Shown here: piece after piece, positions 18,217 through 27,220 of the stretch
Position numbering within the stretch: position 1 is the stretch's first letter
How the letters are laid out: each line of letters starts with the position of its first letter
Assembly (NCBI GenBank): GCA_021845805.1
Contig: JAJZVD010000002.1
Span: forward strand, 62,001-126,000
Source: Pseudomonadota bacterium
GTDB taxonomy: Bacteria; Pseudomonadota; Alphaproteobacteria; Rhodobacterales; Rhodobacteraceae
DNA: 64,000 nt
Direction of reading: 5' to 3'
Made by a program: the position numbers and the translations under genes
The notes under the pieces: generated by a model
The model's database searches: none
What the model saw: the letters and a program-made list of their open reading frames with translations, nothing else
Told to the model about the DNA's origin: nothing

Positions 18217-19266
18217 TCAGCCAAGCCGCTTGCCGCTGGCCGCGTCGAACAGATGCACCGCCGCGGGATCGGCCGTCAGCGTCAGCGTGTCGCCTAGATC
18301 GGATTCGACCGGTTGCGCACAGACGACCGACTGGCCGCCCACCGTGCCATGCACCAACCGCTGTGCGCCCAGTTCCTCGACATAGGCCACGTTCATCAGC
18401 AGCGCGCCCTCGGCCCCGGGGCGGGTGCGTTGCAGATCCTCGGGGCGCAGGCCCAGCGTCACCTTGCCATCCGCGGCCCCGGGGGCGGGCAGGCTTGCGC
18501 CGCCCAGCCGGACCCGGCCGCCCGACACCTCGGCTTGCAGCAGGTTCATGGCGGGCGAGCCGATGAAGGCCGCCACGAAGGTCGAGGCGGGCTTGCGGTA
18601 GACCTCCAGCGGGGTGCCGACCTGCTCGATCCGGCCGCCGTTCAGCACCACAAGCCGGTGGGCCAGCGTCATCGCCTCCAACTGGTCATGGGTGACGTAG
18701 ATCGAGGTCGTGCCCAGCCGCGCCTGCAACTGCTTGATCTCGCCGCGCATCTGCACGCGCAGCTTGGCGTCGAGGTTCGACAGCGGCTCGTCGAACAGGA
18801 AGGCCGCCGGTTCGCGCACGATGGCGCGCCCCATGGCCACCCGCTGGCGCTGGCCGCCCGAGAGCGCGCGCGGCTTGCGGTCGAGGAAGCCGCCGATCTC
18901 GAGGATCTTCGCCGCCTCGGCCACCCGGCGGGCGATCTCGTCCTTCGGCACGCCGCGGTTCTTCAGGCCATAGGCAAGGTTTTCACGCACCGACATGTGC
19001 GGATAAAGCGCGTAGTTCTGGAACACCATCGCGATGTCGCGTTCGGCGGGCTCGACCTGGTTGACCACCCGGTTGCCGATCTTCACGGCGCCAGAGCTGA
19101 TGGTTTCCAGCCCGGCGATCATGCGCAGCAGGGTGGACTTGCCACAGCCCGAGGGGCCGACCAGCACCAGAAACTCGCCATCGGCAATCGCGAGGTCGAT
19201 CGCATGCACGGCGGTGACCCCGCCTGCGTAGGTCTTGCCGACGCTTTCGAGCGTGATCGCGGCCAT
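18217..19266 (-). CDS. ugpC: ABC transporter ATPase, sn-glycerol-3-phosphate type
   Basis: The 349-residue ATPase drives the Ugp importer. It shows Walker [10 protein letters not shown], the signature [16 protein letters not shown], Walker [12 protein letters not shown] and a C-terminal TOBE-type regulatory domain (about residues 240-349), as in MalK/UgpC. Its ATG directly follows the ugpE TAA without a gap, so it is the last gene of the ugpBAEC operon. Confidence 0.93.
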   Translation of the reverse strand: MAAITLESVGKTYAGGVTAVHAIDLAIADGEFLVLVGPSGCGKSTLLRMIAGLETISSGAVKIGNRVVNQVEPAERDIAMVFQNYALYPHMSVRENLAYGLKNRGVPKDEIARRVAEAAKILEIGGFLDRKPRALSGGQRQRVAMGRAIVREPAAFLFDEPLSNLDAKLRVQMRGEIKQLQARLGTTSIYVTHDQLEAMTLAHRLVVLNGGRIEQVGTPLEVYRKPASTFVAAFIGSPAMNLLQAEVSGGRVRLGGASLPAPGAADGKVTLGLRPEDLQRTRPGAEGALLMNVAYVEELGAQRLVHGTVGGQSVVCAQPVESDLGDTLTLTADPAAVHLFDAASGKRLG

Positions 19267-20115
19267 TTACTTCTCCGTCTCGATCAGGCCCTTCACGAAG
19301 AGCCGTTGCATGAAGATCACCACCAGCACGGGCGGCACCATGGCCAGCACGACGGTGGCCATGATGAAGTTCCATTCCGGCTGCTGGTCGGCGATGTCGG
19401 CCATCCGCTTGATGCCCAGGACGATGGTGTAGTGGTCGGTCCCGGTGGTCACCAGCAGCGGCCAGAGGTACTGGTTCCAGCCGTAGATGAAGAGGATCAC
19501 GAACAGCGCCGCGATGTTGGTGCGCGACAGCGGCAGCAGGATGTCCCAGAAGAACTTCATGGGCCCGGCGCCGTCGATCCGCGCGGCCTCCATCAGCTCT
19601 TCGGGGATGGTCAGGAACACCTGGCGGAACAGGAAGGTGGCGGTGGCCGAGGCGATCAGTGGAACCGTCAGGCCCGCGTAGGTGTTCAGCATCCCCAGTT
19701 CGGCCACCACCTTGTAGGTCGGCAGGATGCGCACCTCGACCGGCAGCATCAGGGTGACGAAGATCAGCCAGAAGGCGATCATCCGGCCGGGAAAGCGGAA
19801 ATAGACGATGGCGAAGGCCGAGATGATCGAGATGGCGATCTTTCCGATCGAGATCGACAGCGCCATGATCAGGCTGTTGCCCAGCATCAGCCAGAGCGGC
19901 GGCGCCCCCGACGAGGCGAGCCCCTGGGTCATCATCGCCGAATAGTTCCGGATCGTGTCATGCCCGGGCAGAAGCGGGATCAGACCCGACAGGAAATCGT
20001 TCTGCCCGTGGGTCGAGGCGATCAGCGCGATGTAGACCGGGAAGGCGACGAAGGCCACGCCCAGGATCAGCACCAGATGCGCCAGAAGGTTCAGGAAGCG
20101 GCGGTTTTCGACCAT
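19267..20115 (-). CDS. ugpE: ABC transporter permease, sn-glycerol-3-phosphate type
   Basis: This 282-residue inner-membrane protein has about six hydrophobic segments and the EAA loop MEAARIDGAGPMKFFWDILL that contacts the ATPase. Gene order (B-A-E-C), size and the N-terminal region LAHLVLILGVAFVAFPVYI fit UgpE. It lies 7 bases after ugpA and abuts ugpC. Confidence 0.92.
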   Translation of the reverse strand: MVENRRFLNLLAHLVLILGVAFVAFPVYIALIASTHGQNDFLSGLIPLLPGHDTIRNYSAMMTQGLASSGAPPLWLMLGNSLIMALSISIGKIAISIISAFAIVYFRFPGRMIAFWLIFVTLMLPVEVRILPTYKVVAELGMLNTYAGLTVPLIASATATFLFRQVFLTIPEELMEAARIDGAGPMKFFWDILLPLSRTNIAALFVILFIYGWNQYLWPLLVTTGTDHYTIVLGIKRMADIADQQPEWNFIMATVVLAMVPPVLVVIFMQRLFVKGLIETEK

Positions 20116-20122
20116 GGCGTCC

Positions 20123-21007
20123 TCAGTATTGCACGCGGCGTTCGACCCAGGCGAACTGGACGACGGTCAGCGCGATGACGATGAACAGCAGCACCACCGA
20201 CTGCGCCGAGGAAGACCCCAGGTTCAGCCCGATGAAGCCGTCGTTGAACACCTTGTAGACCAGGATGTTCGTCGATCCGGCGGGGCCGCCCTGCGTGGTG
20301 GCGTGGATCGTCGCGAAGGTGTTGAACATCGCATAGACGAAGTTCACCACCAGCAGGAAGAACGTGGTCGGCGACAGCAGGGGCAGCGTGATGGTCCAGA
20401 ACCGCTTGGCCGGGCCCGCGCCGTCGATCGCCGCCGCCTCGCGCAGGCTGGCGGGGATGGATTGCAGCCCTGCCACGAAGAACAGGAAGTTGTAGCTGAT
20501 CTGGTTCCAGCTGGCTGCCAGAATCACCAGGATCATCGCATCGGTGCCGTGCAGCCCGTGGTTCCAGTCATAGCCCACCATGTGCAGCAGGTAGGGGAAG
20601 ATCCCGATCGTGGGGTTGAACATGAACCACCACATCACCCCCGACACGGCCGGGGCCACCGCATAGGGCCACACGAGCAGCGTCGTGTAGACCGTGGCGG
20701 ATTTCACCATCCGGTCCACCGCCAGCGCCAGCAGCAGCGCGAGCCCCAGCGAGACGGCCGTCACCCCCAGCGTGAAGACCACCGTCACCTTCAGCGCGTT
20801 CAGGTACTCCGGGTCGGCAAAAAGGGTCTGATAGTTCTGGAACCCGACCCAGGTCGTGGACAGACCGAAGGCGTCCTCCTGTTCGAAGCTCTGGATCACC
20901 GCCTGCGCGGCCGGCCACATGAAGAAGACCAGCGTCACCGCAAGCTGCGGCGCGATCAGCAGGTAGGGCAGGGTCCGGTGGCGGAAGGTGTTGCGTTTGG
21001 TGCTCAT
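20123..21007 (-). CDS. ugpA: ABC transporter permease, sn-glycerol-3-phosphate type
   Basis: The 294-residue permease contains about six membrane segments and the EAA motif [20 protein letters not shown]. The periplasmic insertion after the first helix ([19 protein letters not shown]) is typical of UgpA/MalF-type subunits. It pairs with UgpE to form the channel. A strong inverted repeat lies between it and ugpB. Confidence 0.92.
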   Translation of the reverse strand: MSTKRNTFRHRTLPYLLIAPQLAVTLVFFMWPAAQAVIQSFEQEDAFGLSTTWVGFQNYQTLFADPEYLNALKVTVVFTLGVTAVSLGLALLLALAVDRMVKSATVYTTLLVWPYAVAPAVSGVMWWFMFNPTIGIFPYLLHMVGYDWNHGLHGTDAMILVILAASWNQISYNFLFFVAGLQSIPASLREAAAIDGAGPAKRFWTITLPLLSPTTFFLLVVNFVYAMFNTFATIHATTQGGPAGSTNILVYKVFNDGFIGLNLGSSSAQSVVLLFIVIALTVVQFAWVERRVQY

Positions 21008-21058
21008 CGGGCGGGGTCACCTGTTGGGCGGTCGCGCGGACCGGCCGAAATGGCAGAG

Positions 21059-21084
21059 GGGCCCGCGGACGTGTCCGCGGGCCC
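21059..21084 (-). promoter_or_regulatory. Intercistronic hairpin between ugpB and ugpA
   Basis: GGGCCCGCGGAC is followed after only two bases by its perfect complement GTCCGCGGGCCC, giving a 12-bp palindromic stem (the innermost pairs must open to form a loop). In the direction of transcription it lies 19 bases after the ugpB stop and no U-run follows. Such hairpins behind binding-protein genes usually protect the upstream mRNA and lower permease expression. Confidence 0.7.
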
Positions 21085-21103
21085 TTGCATGCGGTGCGGC
21101 GGC

Positions 21104-22426
21104 TTACTTGTTGGCCGCTTCGAACTGCGCGATCAGCTCGTTGCCGCGCTTGTCCACGTTTTCCAGCGCCTGCTTGGCGTCTTCCTGGCCGCCCAGCAGC
21201 TTCTGGAATTCGTCGTCGATGATGTTGCGCACCTGGACGTAGTTGCCAAAGCGCAGGCCCTTCGAGTTCGCGGTCGGCGGGTTCAGGGTGATTTCCTTGA
21301 TCGCCACGTCGGAACCGGGGTTCTTCTCGTAGTAGCCCTGCTTCTGGCCAAGCTCGTAGGCGGCCTGCGTGATCGGCAGGTAGCCCGAGAACTGGTGCCA
21401 GTCGGCCTGCACTTCCGGCGACGACAGGTAGTGCAGGAAGTCGGCCACGCCCTGGTATTCTTCCTTCGGATGGCCCTGCAGCACCCACAGCGTCGCGCCG
21501 CCGATGATGGTGTTCTGTGGCGCGCCCTTCACGTCCTGGTAATAGGGCAGCATGCCGTAGCCCACCTGGAAGTCCTTGGCGTTGGCGATCACCGCCGCGC
21601 GCCCGGCCGAGCTGTCCATGTACATGGCGCATTCCTGGCTGAAGAACTTCGGCGGGGCGTCATTGCCGCCCACCGGGCCGCCATATTCGAAGATGCCGTC
21701 CTTCTGCCATTGCGCCAGGTTCGCCCAGTGCCGGATCAGAACGTCATCCTTGGCATATTCCAGCCGCGCCGCAGTGCCGCCGAAGCCGTTTTCCAGCGTG
21801 CCGATCGCCCGGTTGTGCCAGGCCGACAGGTTCTCGGTCTGGATCCAGCTGATCCAGGCCGAGGTGAAGCCGCACTTGGCCGCGCCCGAGGCGATGATCT
21901 TCTTCGAATCCGCGATCACGTCGTCCCAGGTCTTCGGCGCGACCTCGGGGTCAAGCCCGGCCTTCTTGAACACGTCCTTGTTGTAATAGAAGATCGGCGT
22001 GGACGAGTTGAACGGCATCGACAGCATGTTGCCGTTGGTGTCGGTGTAGTAGCCGACGACGGCGGGCAGGAAGCCCTTCGGATCGAACGGCGCGCCCATG
22101 TCCTTCATCAGCTGGTAGACCGGGTAGATCGCGCCCTTGGCGGCCATCATGGTGCCGGTGCCGACCTCGAAGACCTGCACGATGTCGGGCTGCTGATGCG
22201 CGCGGAAGGCGGCGATCGCGGCGGTCATCGTCTCGGGGTAGGACCCCTTGTAGGTGGCAACCACCTCGTACTTGTCCTGGCTCTTGTTGTAGTCGGCCAC
22301 GATCTGGTTCAGCTTGTCGCCAAGCTTGCCGCCCATCGCGTGCCACCAGGTGATCGTGGTTTTCGCCTGCGCAGACGTCAGGGCCGTTCCGGCCAGCAGC
22401 GCACCAAGCAAGATAGAGCGCATCAT
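21104..22426 (-). CDS. ugpB: sn-Glycerol-3-phosphate ABC transporter periplasmic binding protein
   Basis: This 440-residue periplasmic receptor begins with the signal peptide MMRSILLGALLAGTALTSAQA and continues TTITWWHAMGGKLGDKLN. It follows the E. coli UgpB pattern closely: PTYKG-like ATYKGSYPETM, FEVGTGTMMAAKGAIYPV, PFNSSTPIFYYNKDVF and APQNTIIGGATLWVLQG. The substrate is therefore probably glycerol-3-phosphate or glycerophosphodiesters. Either of two tandem ATGs (22426 or 22423) could start it; GGAGG lies 9-12 bases upstream. Confidence 0.95.
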   Translation of the reverse strand: MMRSILLGALLAGTALTSAQAKTTITWWHAMGGKLGDKLNQIVADYNKSQDKYEVVATYKGSYPETMTAAIAAFRAHQQPDIVQVFEVGTGTMMAAKGAIYPVYQLMKDMGAPFDPKGFLPAVVGYYTDTNGNMLSMPFNSSTPIFYYNKDVFKKAGLDPEVAPKTWDDVIADSKKIIASGAAKCGFTSAWISWIQTENLSAWHNRAIGTLENGFGGTAARLEYAKDDVLIRHWANLAQWQKDGIFEYGGPVGGNDAPPKFFSQECAMYMDSSAGRAAVIANAKDFQVGYGMLPYYQDVKGAPQNTIIGGATLWVLQGHPKEEYQGVADFLHYLSSPEVQADWHQFSGYLPITQAAYELGQKQGYYEKNPGSDVAIKEITLNPPTANSKGLRFGNYVQVRNIIDDEFQKLLGGQEDAKQALENVDKRGNELIAQFEAANK

Positions 22427-22450
22427 CAGTGGGTCCTCCCGTGGGGTTTG

Positions 22451-22516
22451 GTGACTTTGTCACGCTTAGGTGCGCGATGTTACAGAACGGTTTTCGTTTT
22501 GTGTAGCTTTTGTAAC
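22451..22516 (-). promoter_or_regulatory. Upstream region of ugpB with two inverted repeats
   Basis: Two inverted repeats stand out: GTGAC-TTT-GTCAC at 22451-22463 and GTTACA...TGTAAC at 22479-22484 and 22511-22516. The stretch is richer in A/T than its surroundings, as expected for a promoter. On the minus strand CTGTAAC resembles one half of a Pho box, but no properly spaced second half is present, so phosphate control is not claimed. Confidence 0.35.
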
Positions 22517-22617
22517 GGCTCCTGCGCGATTTGCGGCGGGTTTGTTCGGATCGACGCGCCGACCCTGCCGGGCGGGCCTTGCAGTGGGGCCCGATTTGCC
22601 GGAATGCTCGCCCACAA

Positions 22618-24600
22618 ATGACGCATCTGTTCAACGCTCTGGTCGATATCCTGTCGGCGCATCCTGCGCTGTCGGTGGCCATTGCCTTCCTGGTGGCCTT
22701 TGGCGAGGCGCTGCTGATCGTCGGCCTCGTCGTGCCATCCACCACGGTGCTGGTGGGGGCGGGCACGCTGATCGGCGTGGGGGAACTGCCGTTCTGGCCG
22801 ATCTTCCTGGCCACCGTCGCAGGCTGCGTGGCGGGTGATGCGCTGTCCTACTGGATCGGCTGGAAATACAACGAGCGCATCCGCCAGGTCTGGCCCTTCA
22901 GCCGCTATCCCGCGGTCATGACCCAGGGCGAGGCGTTCTTCGACCGCTACGGCGGCATGTCGATCTTCATCGTCCGCTTCATTCCGGGCGCCAAGGCGGT
23001 GGTGCCCGCCATCGCCGCCATGGCCGGGATGCCCGCCTTCCGCTTTACCGTCATCAACGTGCTGTCGGCCTTCGTCTGGTCGGCCGCGCATATCCTTCCG
23101 GCGATCGCGCTGGGCCGCGGCATCCGGGTGGCGCATCTGGCCGACCCGCGGCTGATGATCCTGATCGCGCTGGTGGCCGTGGTGCTGGCGGTGGCCTGGT
23201 TCACGACCCGGCTGGTCTATTTCATCCTGCTGCCCCGGCTGGACCGGCTGCGCCGCGCGCTGGTCATGCGGCTTGCCGCGCGGCCCTCGGCGCTGGCCCA
23301 GGGGGCGGTGCGGGTGCTGGAAAACCGCGACGGCCTGTTCGTCAGCTTTCTTCTGGCCGCGCTTGCGCTGCTGACGCTGCGGGCCTTCTTCTATGTCCTC
23401 GCCGCCTTCCTGCTGGTGCCCGGTGCGCTCAGGTCCGACCAGGCGATCAGCGCGCTGAGCCAGACCCTGCGCGACGAAACCGTGACCCACTGGATGACCA
23501 GCATCACCATGCTGGGCGACGGTCGCGTGCTGGTGCCGGTGATCGTGATGCTGGTGGGCCTCTTCGCGCTTCGCCGCCAATGGGCGGTGGCGGGCACGGT
23601 GGCCGCCGCCGCGGTCGCCTCGGCGGGGCTGGAGCCCATGCTGGCCACCATCCTCTACCGGGCGCCCCCCGGCCATGTGCAGGCGGGCGGCGAGGTCGCG
23701 GCGATCGGCAACATCGCCCATGTGACGGTGGTCTACGGGCTTCTGGCGCTGTTCCTCGCCCGGGCGGTGGCGCGCCGCTACAAGGTGGCGGTCTATCTGG
23801 CCACCGTGCTCTTCATCGCGCTCATCGCGGTGTCGCGCATCTATCTGCTGACCCACTGGCCCAGCGACGTGCTGGCGGGCCTGACCTTCGGCGCCGCGCT
23901 GGTGCTGATCACCGCCTTCCTGCTGCACGGGCGGGGGGTGGACGTGCCGCGCCGCGGGCTGGCCGGGCTGTGCGTCGTGGCCTTCGGCCTGCTGATCCCG
24001 GCGCATCTGGTCCTTGGCTACGATGCCGCCGCCCGCCGCTATTCGGTTCCGACCCCTCCCACGATCCTCACCGTTGCCGACTGGCTGGGCGGCGCCTGGC
24101 AGGACCAGCCGCCCGCCCGCGTCCTGCTGGACGGCGAATATGGCGAGCCGATGATTCTGCAATCCGACCGCGATCTTTCTGCGCTCGTCCAGCCCTTCCT
24201 GCAGAACGGCTGGCGGCTGGCGCGCGCCTCGCAACTCGATTCGCTTCTTGGCGCCATCCTGCCCACGACCGAGGGGCTCGGCCCGCATTCGCCCTGGCCG
24301 CTCACCCATATCGGGCGCACGCCGGTGGCCACGCTGTTGCGGGCCATGTCCGGCGCGCAGGGCGAACGCTATGCCCTGCGGATCTGGAAGACCGGCGTCG
24401 TGGTCGACGATGGCGGCACGCGCTATCCGCTCTTCCTGGCGTCCGTCACCGCCGAAGAACTGGAGCCGGTCACGCTGGGCTGGTCGCTGCTGGAGCCGCT
24501 GGACCTCGATGCGGCGCAGACCGCGGCGCTGCGGGCCGAGGCGGCGCGGCTTCTTGGCGTGTCAGACAGCGGCGGCGGCCCGCTTCTGGTGCCGCGCTGA
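22618..24600 (+). CDS. DedA-PAP2-LssY three-domain membrane protein
   Basis: The 660-residue protein fuses three parts. Residues 1 to about 210 form a DedA/SNARE-associated domain (FGEALLIVGLVVPSTTVL, the FIVRFIPGAKAVVPAIAAMAGM motif). Residues about 250-420 form a PAP2-like phosphatase domain with the third motif SRIYLLTHWPSDVLAG intact. The remainder resembles the soluble LssY C-terminal domain. In the PAP2 part, the first motif is weak (YRAPPGH) and the PSGH motif reads NIAH, so phosphatase activity is doubtful. It probably acts on or moves lipids in the inner membrane. The start MTHLFN at 22618 is chosen by fit to DedA proteins; no strong ribosome site is visible. Confidence 0.85.
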   Translation: MTHLFNALVDILSAHPALSVAIAFLVAFGEALLIVGLVVPSTTVLVGAGTLIGVGELPFWPIFLATVAGCVAGDALSYWIGWKYNERIRQVWPFSRYPAVMTQGEAFFDRYGGMSIFIVRFIPGAKAVVPAIAAMAGMPAFRFTVINVLSAFVWSAAHILPAIALGRGIRVAHLADPRLMILIALVAVVLAVAWFTTRLVYFILLPRLDRLRRALVMRLAARPSALAQGAVRVLENRDGLFVSFLLAALALLTLRAFFYVLAAFLLVPGALRSDQAISALSQTLRDETVTHWMTSITMLGDGRVLVPVIVMLVGLFALRRQWAVAGTVAAAAVASAGLEPMLATILYRAPPGHVQAGGEVAAIGNIAHVTVVYGLLALFLARAVARRYKVAVYLATVLFIALIAVSRIYLLTHWPSDVLAGLTFGAALVLITAFLLHGRGVDVPRRGLAGLCVVAFGLLIPAHLVLGYDAAARRYSVPTPPTILTVADWLGGAWQDQPPARVLLDGEYGEPMILQSDRDLSALVQPFLQNGWRLARASQLDSLLGAILPTTEGLGPHSPWPLTHIGRTPVATLLRAMSGAQGERYALRIWKTGVVVDDGGTRYPLFLASVTAEELEPVTLGWSLLEPLDLDAAQTAALRAEAARLLGVSDSGGGPLLVPR

Positions 24601-24651
24601 CCCTTTCCGCCACCCCGTGCCGCCCTCCCTGCCCTGACGAAGGAGACCCCG

Positions 24652-25680
24652 ATGCCCTGGACCCCCGCCGCCGCCCGCTACGATGGCATGACCTACCGCC
24701 GCTGCGGTGCAACCGGGCTGATGCTGCCCGCGATCTCGCTCGGGCTCTGGCACAACTTCGGTCATGACACGCCCCATCAGGTGAAGCGCGACATCTGCCG
24801 CACGGCCTTCGACCTGGGCATCACCCATTTCGACCTGGCCAACAACTACGGCCCCCCGCCCGGCAGTGCCGAGGAGGCCTTCGGCGACCTCATGCGCACC
24901 GATTTCGCCGGCCATCGGGATGAAATGGTCATCTCGTCCAAGGCTGGCTACCGGATGTGGCAGGGGCCCTACGGCGAATGGGGCAGCCGCAAGTCGCTCA
25001 TCGCCTCCTGCGACCAGTCCCTGAAACGGATGGGGCTCGATTACGTCGACATCTTCTATTCGCATCGCGTCGACCCCGGTACGCCCCTGGAAGAGACGAT
25101 GGGCGCGCTGGATCACATCGTGCGTTCGGGGCGCGCGCTTTATGTCGGGATCTCGTCCTACAATTCCGAACGCACCCGCGCGGCGGCGGCGATCCTGAAG
25201 GATCTGGGCACGCCCTGCGCGATCCACCAGCCGTCCTACAACATGCTGAACCGCTGGGTGGAAACCGACGGGCTGAAGGACACGCTGAAGGATCTCGGCA
25301 TCGGCTCGATCGCCTTCACCCCGCTCGCGCAGGGGATGCTGACGGCGAAATACCTGCACGGCATCCCGGCGGGCAGCCGCGCCACCCAGGGCAAATCGCT
25401 GTTCCCCGACTGGCTGACAGAGGATACGCTGGCCCGTCTGCGCGGCCTGAACGACCTGGCCGCGGCGCGGGGGCAGACGCTGGCGCAGATGGCCATCGCC
25501 TGGGTCCTGCGCGAGGGGGGCATCACCTCGGCCCTGATCGGCGCCTCGCGCCCCGAACAGGTGATCGATTGCGTGGGGGCGCTGGGCAACCTGGCCTTCA
25601 GCCCCGACGAACTGGCCGCCATCGACCGACTGGCCGAGGCGGGGAACGTGAATCTCTGGCAGCAATCCTCCGACGCATGA
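24652..25680 (+). CDS. mgrA: Aldo-keto reductase, L-glyceraldehyde 3-phosphate reductase type
   Basis: The 342-residue protein is an AKR14-type NADPH-dependent reductase (YghZ/MgrA), probably detoxifying L-glyceraldehyde 3-phosphate or methylglyoxal. The active-site tyrosine lies in FDLANNYGPPPGSAE, the lysine in VISSKAGYRMW and the histidine in IFYSHRVD. The N-terminus MPWTPAAARYDGMTYRRCG is as expected. GAAGGAGA lies 5-8 bases before the ATG. It is followed by qor after 7 bases, so the two form an operon. Confidence 0.92.
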   Translation: MPWTPAAARYDGMTYRRCGATGLMLPAISLGLWHNFGHDTPHQVKRDICRTAFDLGITHFDLANNYGPPPGSAEEAFGDLMRTDFAGHRDEMVISSKAGYRMWQGPYGEWGSRKSLIASCDQSLKRMGLDYVDIFYSHRVDPGTPLEETMGALDHIVRSGRALYVGISSYNSERTRAAAAILKDLGTPCAIHQPSYNMLNRWVETDGLKDTLKDLGIGSIAFTPLAQGMLTAKYLHGIPAGSRATQGKSLFPDWLTEDTLARLRGLNDLAAARGQTLAQMAIAWVLREGGITSALIGASRPEQVIDCVGALGNLAFSPDELAAIDRLAEAGNVNLWQQSSDA

Positions 25681-25687
25681 GGCAGGC

Positions 25688-26668
25688 ATGAACACCGCGA
25701 AAACCGTCATCATCGAGGCCTTCGGCGGCCCCGAGGTCCTGAAGATCGTCGACCGCGAGGTGGGCGAACCCGGCGCGGGCCAGATCCGCATCCGCCACAA
25801 GGCGGTGGGGCTGAACTTCATCGACATCTACCAGCGCACCGGGCTTTATCCCAACGCGCTGCCGCTCGCGCTCGGGATGGAGGCCGCGGGCGTGGTCGAG
25901 GCGGTGGGCGAGGGGGTCACCCATCTCAAGCCCGGCGACCGCGCCGCCTATGCCGCCGTCCCGCCCGGCGCCTATGCCGAGGCGCGGGTGATGCCTGCCG
26001 CGCAGGTGGTGCCGCTGCCCGACGCGATCAGCTTCGACGAAGGCGCGGCCATGATGCTGAAGGGGATGACGGTGGTCTATCTCTTCCGCCGGACCGTGCC
26101 GATCGCGCGCGGCGACTGGGTGCTTTTCCACGCCGCCGCGGGGGGCGTGGGGCTGATCGCGTGCCAGTGGGCGCGCGCGGAAGGCATCAACCTGATCGCC
26201 ACCGCCGGGTCCGACGAGAAATGCGCGCTGGCGCTGGCACATGGCGCGACCCATGCGATCAACTACCGGCGCGAGGATTTCGCCCCGCGGGTGCGCGAGA
26301 TCACCGGGGGCCGGGGCGTCGACGTGGTGATGGATTCGGTGGGCAAGGATACGTTCGACGGCTCGCTGAACAGCCTGCGCCCTCTGGGAACGCTCATCAG
26401 CTTCGGCCAGTCCTCGGGCAAGGTGGCGCCGGTGGATCTGGGGGTGCTGTCGGCCAAGGGCTCGCTGATGATCGCGCGGCCGACGCTCTTCACCCATATC
26501 GCCCAGCACGAGGCCTGCCAGCAGATCGCCCGCGACCTGTTCGCGAAGGTCACCTCGGGCGCGGTGAAGATCGTGATCGACCAGAGCTTCCCGCTGGACC
26601 GCGTGGCCGATGCCCACCGCGCCCTGGAATCCCGCGCGACGACCGGCGCCACGATCCTGACCCCCTGA
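25688..26668 (+). CDS. qor: NADPH:quinone oxidoreductase (zeta-crystallin type)
   Basis: This 326-residue medium-chain dehydrogenase lacks the zinc ligands of alcohol dehydrogenases and has the NADPH motif AAAGGVGLIACQWAR with the Qor-type N-terminus LNFIDIYQRTGLYP. It reduces quinones by one electron or reduces reactive enones. It is in an operon with mgrA (7-base gap), consistent with a shared carbonyl or redox detoxification role. It is convergent with the GNAT gene across copy D of the 3' element, which is oriented with the GNAT gene. Confidence 0.93.
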   Translation: MNTAKTVIIEAFGGPEVLKIVDREVGEPGAGQIRIRHKAVGLNFIDIYQRTGLYPNALPLALGMEAAGVVEAVGEGVTHLKPGDRAAYAAVPPGAYAEARVMPAAQVVPLPDAISFDEGAAMMLKGMTVVYLFRRTVPIARGDWVLFHAAAGGVGLIACQWARAEGINLIATAGSDEKCALALAHGATHAINYRREDFAPRVREITGGRGVDVVMDSVGKDTFDGSLNSLRPLGTLISFGQSSGKVAPVDLGVLSAKGSLMIARPTLFTHIAQHEACQQIARDLFAKVTSGAVKIVIDQSFPLDRVADAHRALESRATTGATILTP

Positions 26669-26678
26669 GGGCGCCCCC

Positions 26679-26731
26679 CATTTTCTGTCCGCAAATATCC
26701 TCGGGGGGGGCGGGGGGCAGACGGCCCCCCG
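26679..26731 (-). repeat. Copy D of the 3'-end hairpin-plus-tail element (minus orientation)
   Basis: Read on the minus strand, CGGGGGGC / GCCCCCCG forms an 8-bp stem (loop CGTCT) beginning 9 bases after the GNAT gene stop. It is followed by a C-run, GAGG and the exact tail ATATTTGCGGACAGAAAATG. The tail ends 10 bases before the convergent qor stop. Confidence 0.85.
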
Positions 26732-26740
26732 CGGGTTGGC

Positions 26741-27220
26741 TCAGGGCGCGCCAAGGTCCATCCGCAGCACATGCTGCGGCCCCGCCCGCCCGCCCAGCCA
26801 CAGCTCGCCCGTATCGGTGAACCCGGCCTTCAGGTAGACCGCCCGTGCGGCGGGGTTGGCCGCGTTGACCGTCAGCACAAGCCCCGGCACCCCCGGGTAG
26901 TCCCGCCCCATCAGCCCGCGCAGCCCCGCCATCGCGGCGGTGCCCAGCCCCTGGCCCTGCCGCGCGGCGTCGATCAGCACGGAGCGCAGCCCGTGCTCGC
27001 CCGACCGGGCGAAGGGATGGGCCGCGGGATAGCCGCGGTCGATGACCAGAAACCCCACCACCGCGCCCGCGGCATCCAGCACGCCCCAGGCATCCTGGTC
27101 GGGGGGCAAGCCTTGCAGCCGCCGCATCGGGTCGGCGGTGAACCGTTCCTGCCCCGGGGCCATCGCCAGATGTCGGACGCGGGCCGTGTCCGCCGGGGTC
27201 AGCCGGGTATAGGCGATCAC
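26741..27220 (-). CDS. GNAT-family N-acetyltransferase
   Basis: The 159-residue protein has the GNAT acetyl-CoA loop in DAARQGQGLGTAAMAGL (Q/R-X-X-G-X-G/A) and the late segment VNAANPAARAVYLKAGF. The acyl acceptor is unknown. It begins with GTG overlapping the pepF stop by 4 bases (GTGA), so it is translationally coupled to pepF and may modify peptides or amino acids released by it. This last idea is inference. Confidence 0.9.
   Translation of the reverse strand: MIAYTRLTPADTARVRHLAMAPGQERFTADPMRRLQGLPPDQDAWGVLDAAGAVVGFLVIDRGYPAAHPFARSGEHGLRSVLIDAARQGQGLGTAAMAGLRGLMGRDYPGVPGLVLTVNAANPAARAVYLKAGFTDTGELWLGGRAGPQHVLRMDLGAP

Noticed and set aside
22451-22516. Pho box before ugpB
   Set aside because: Only one half-site-like CTGTAAC is present and no second half follows at the 11-base period.
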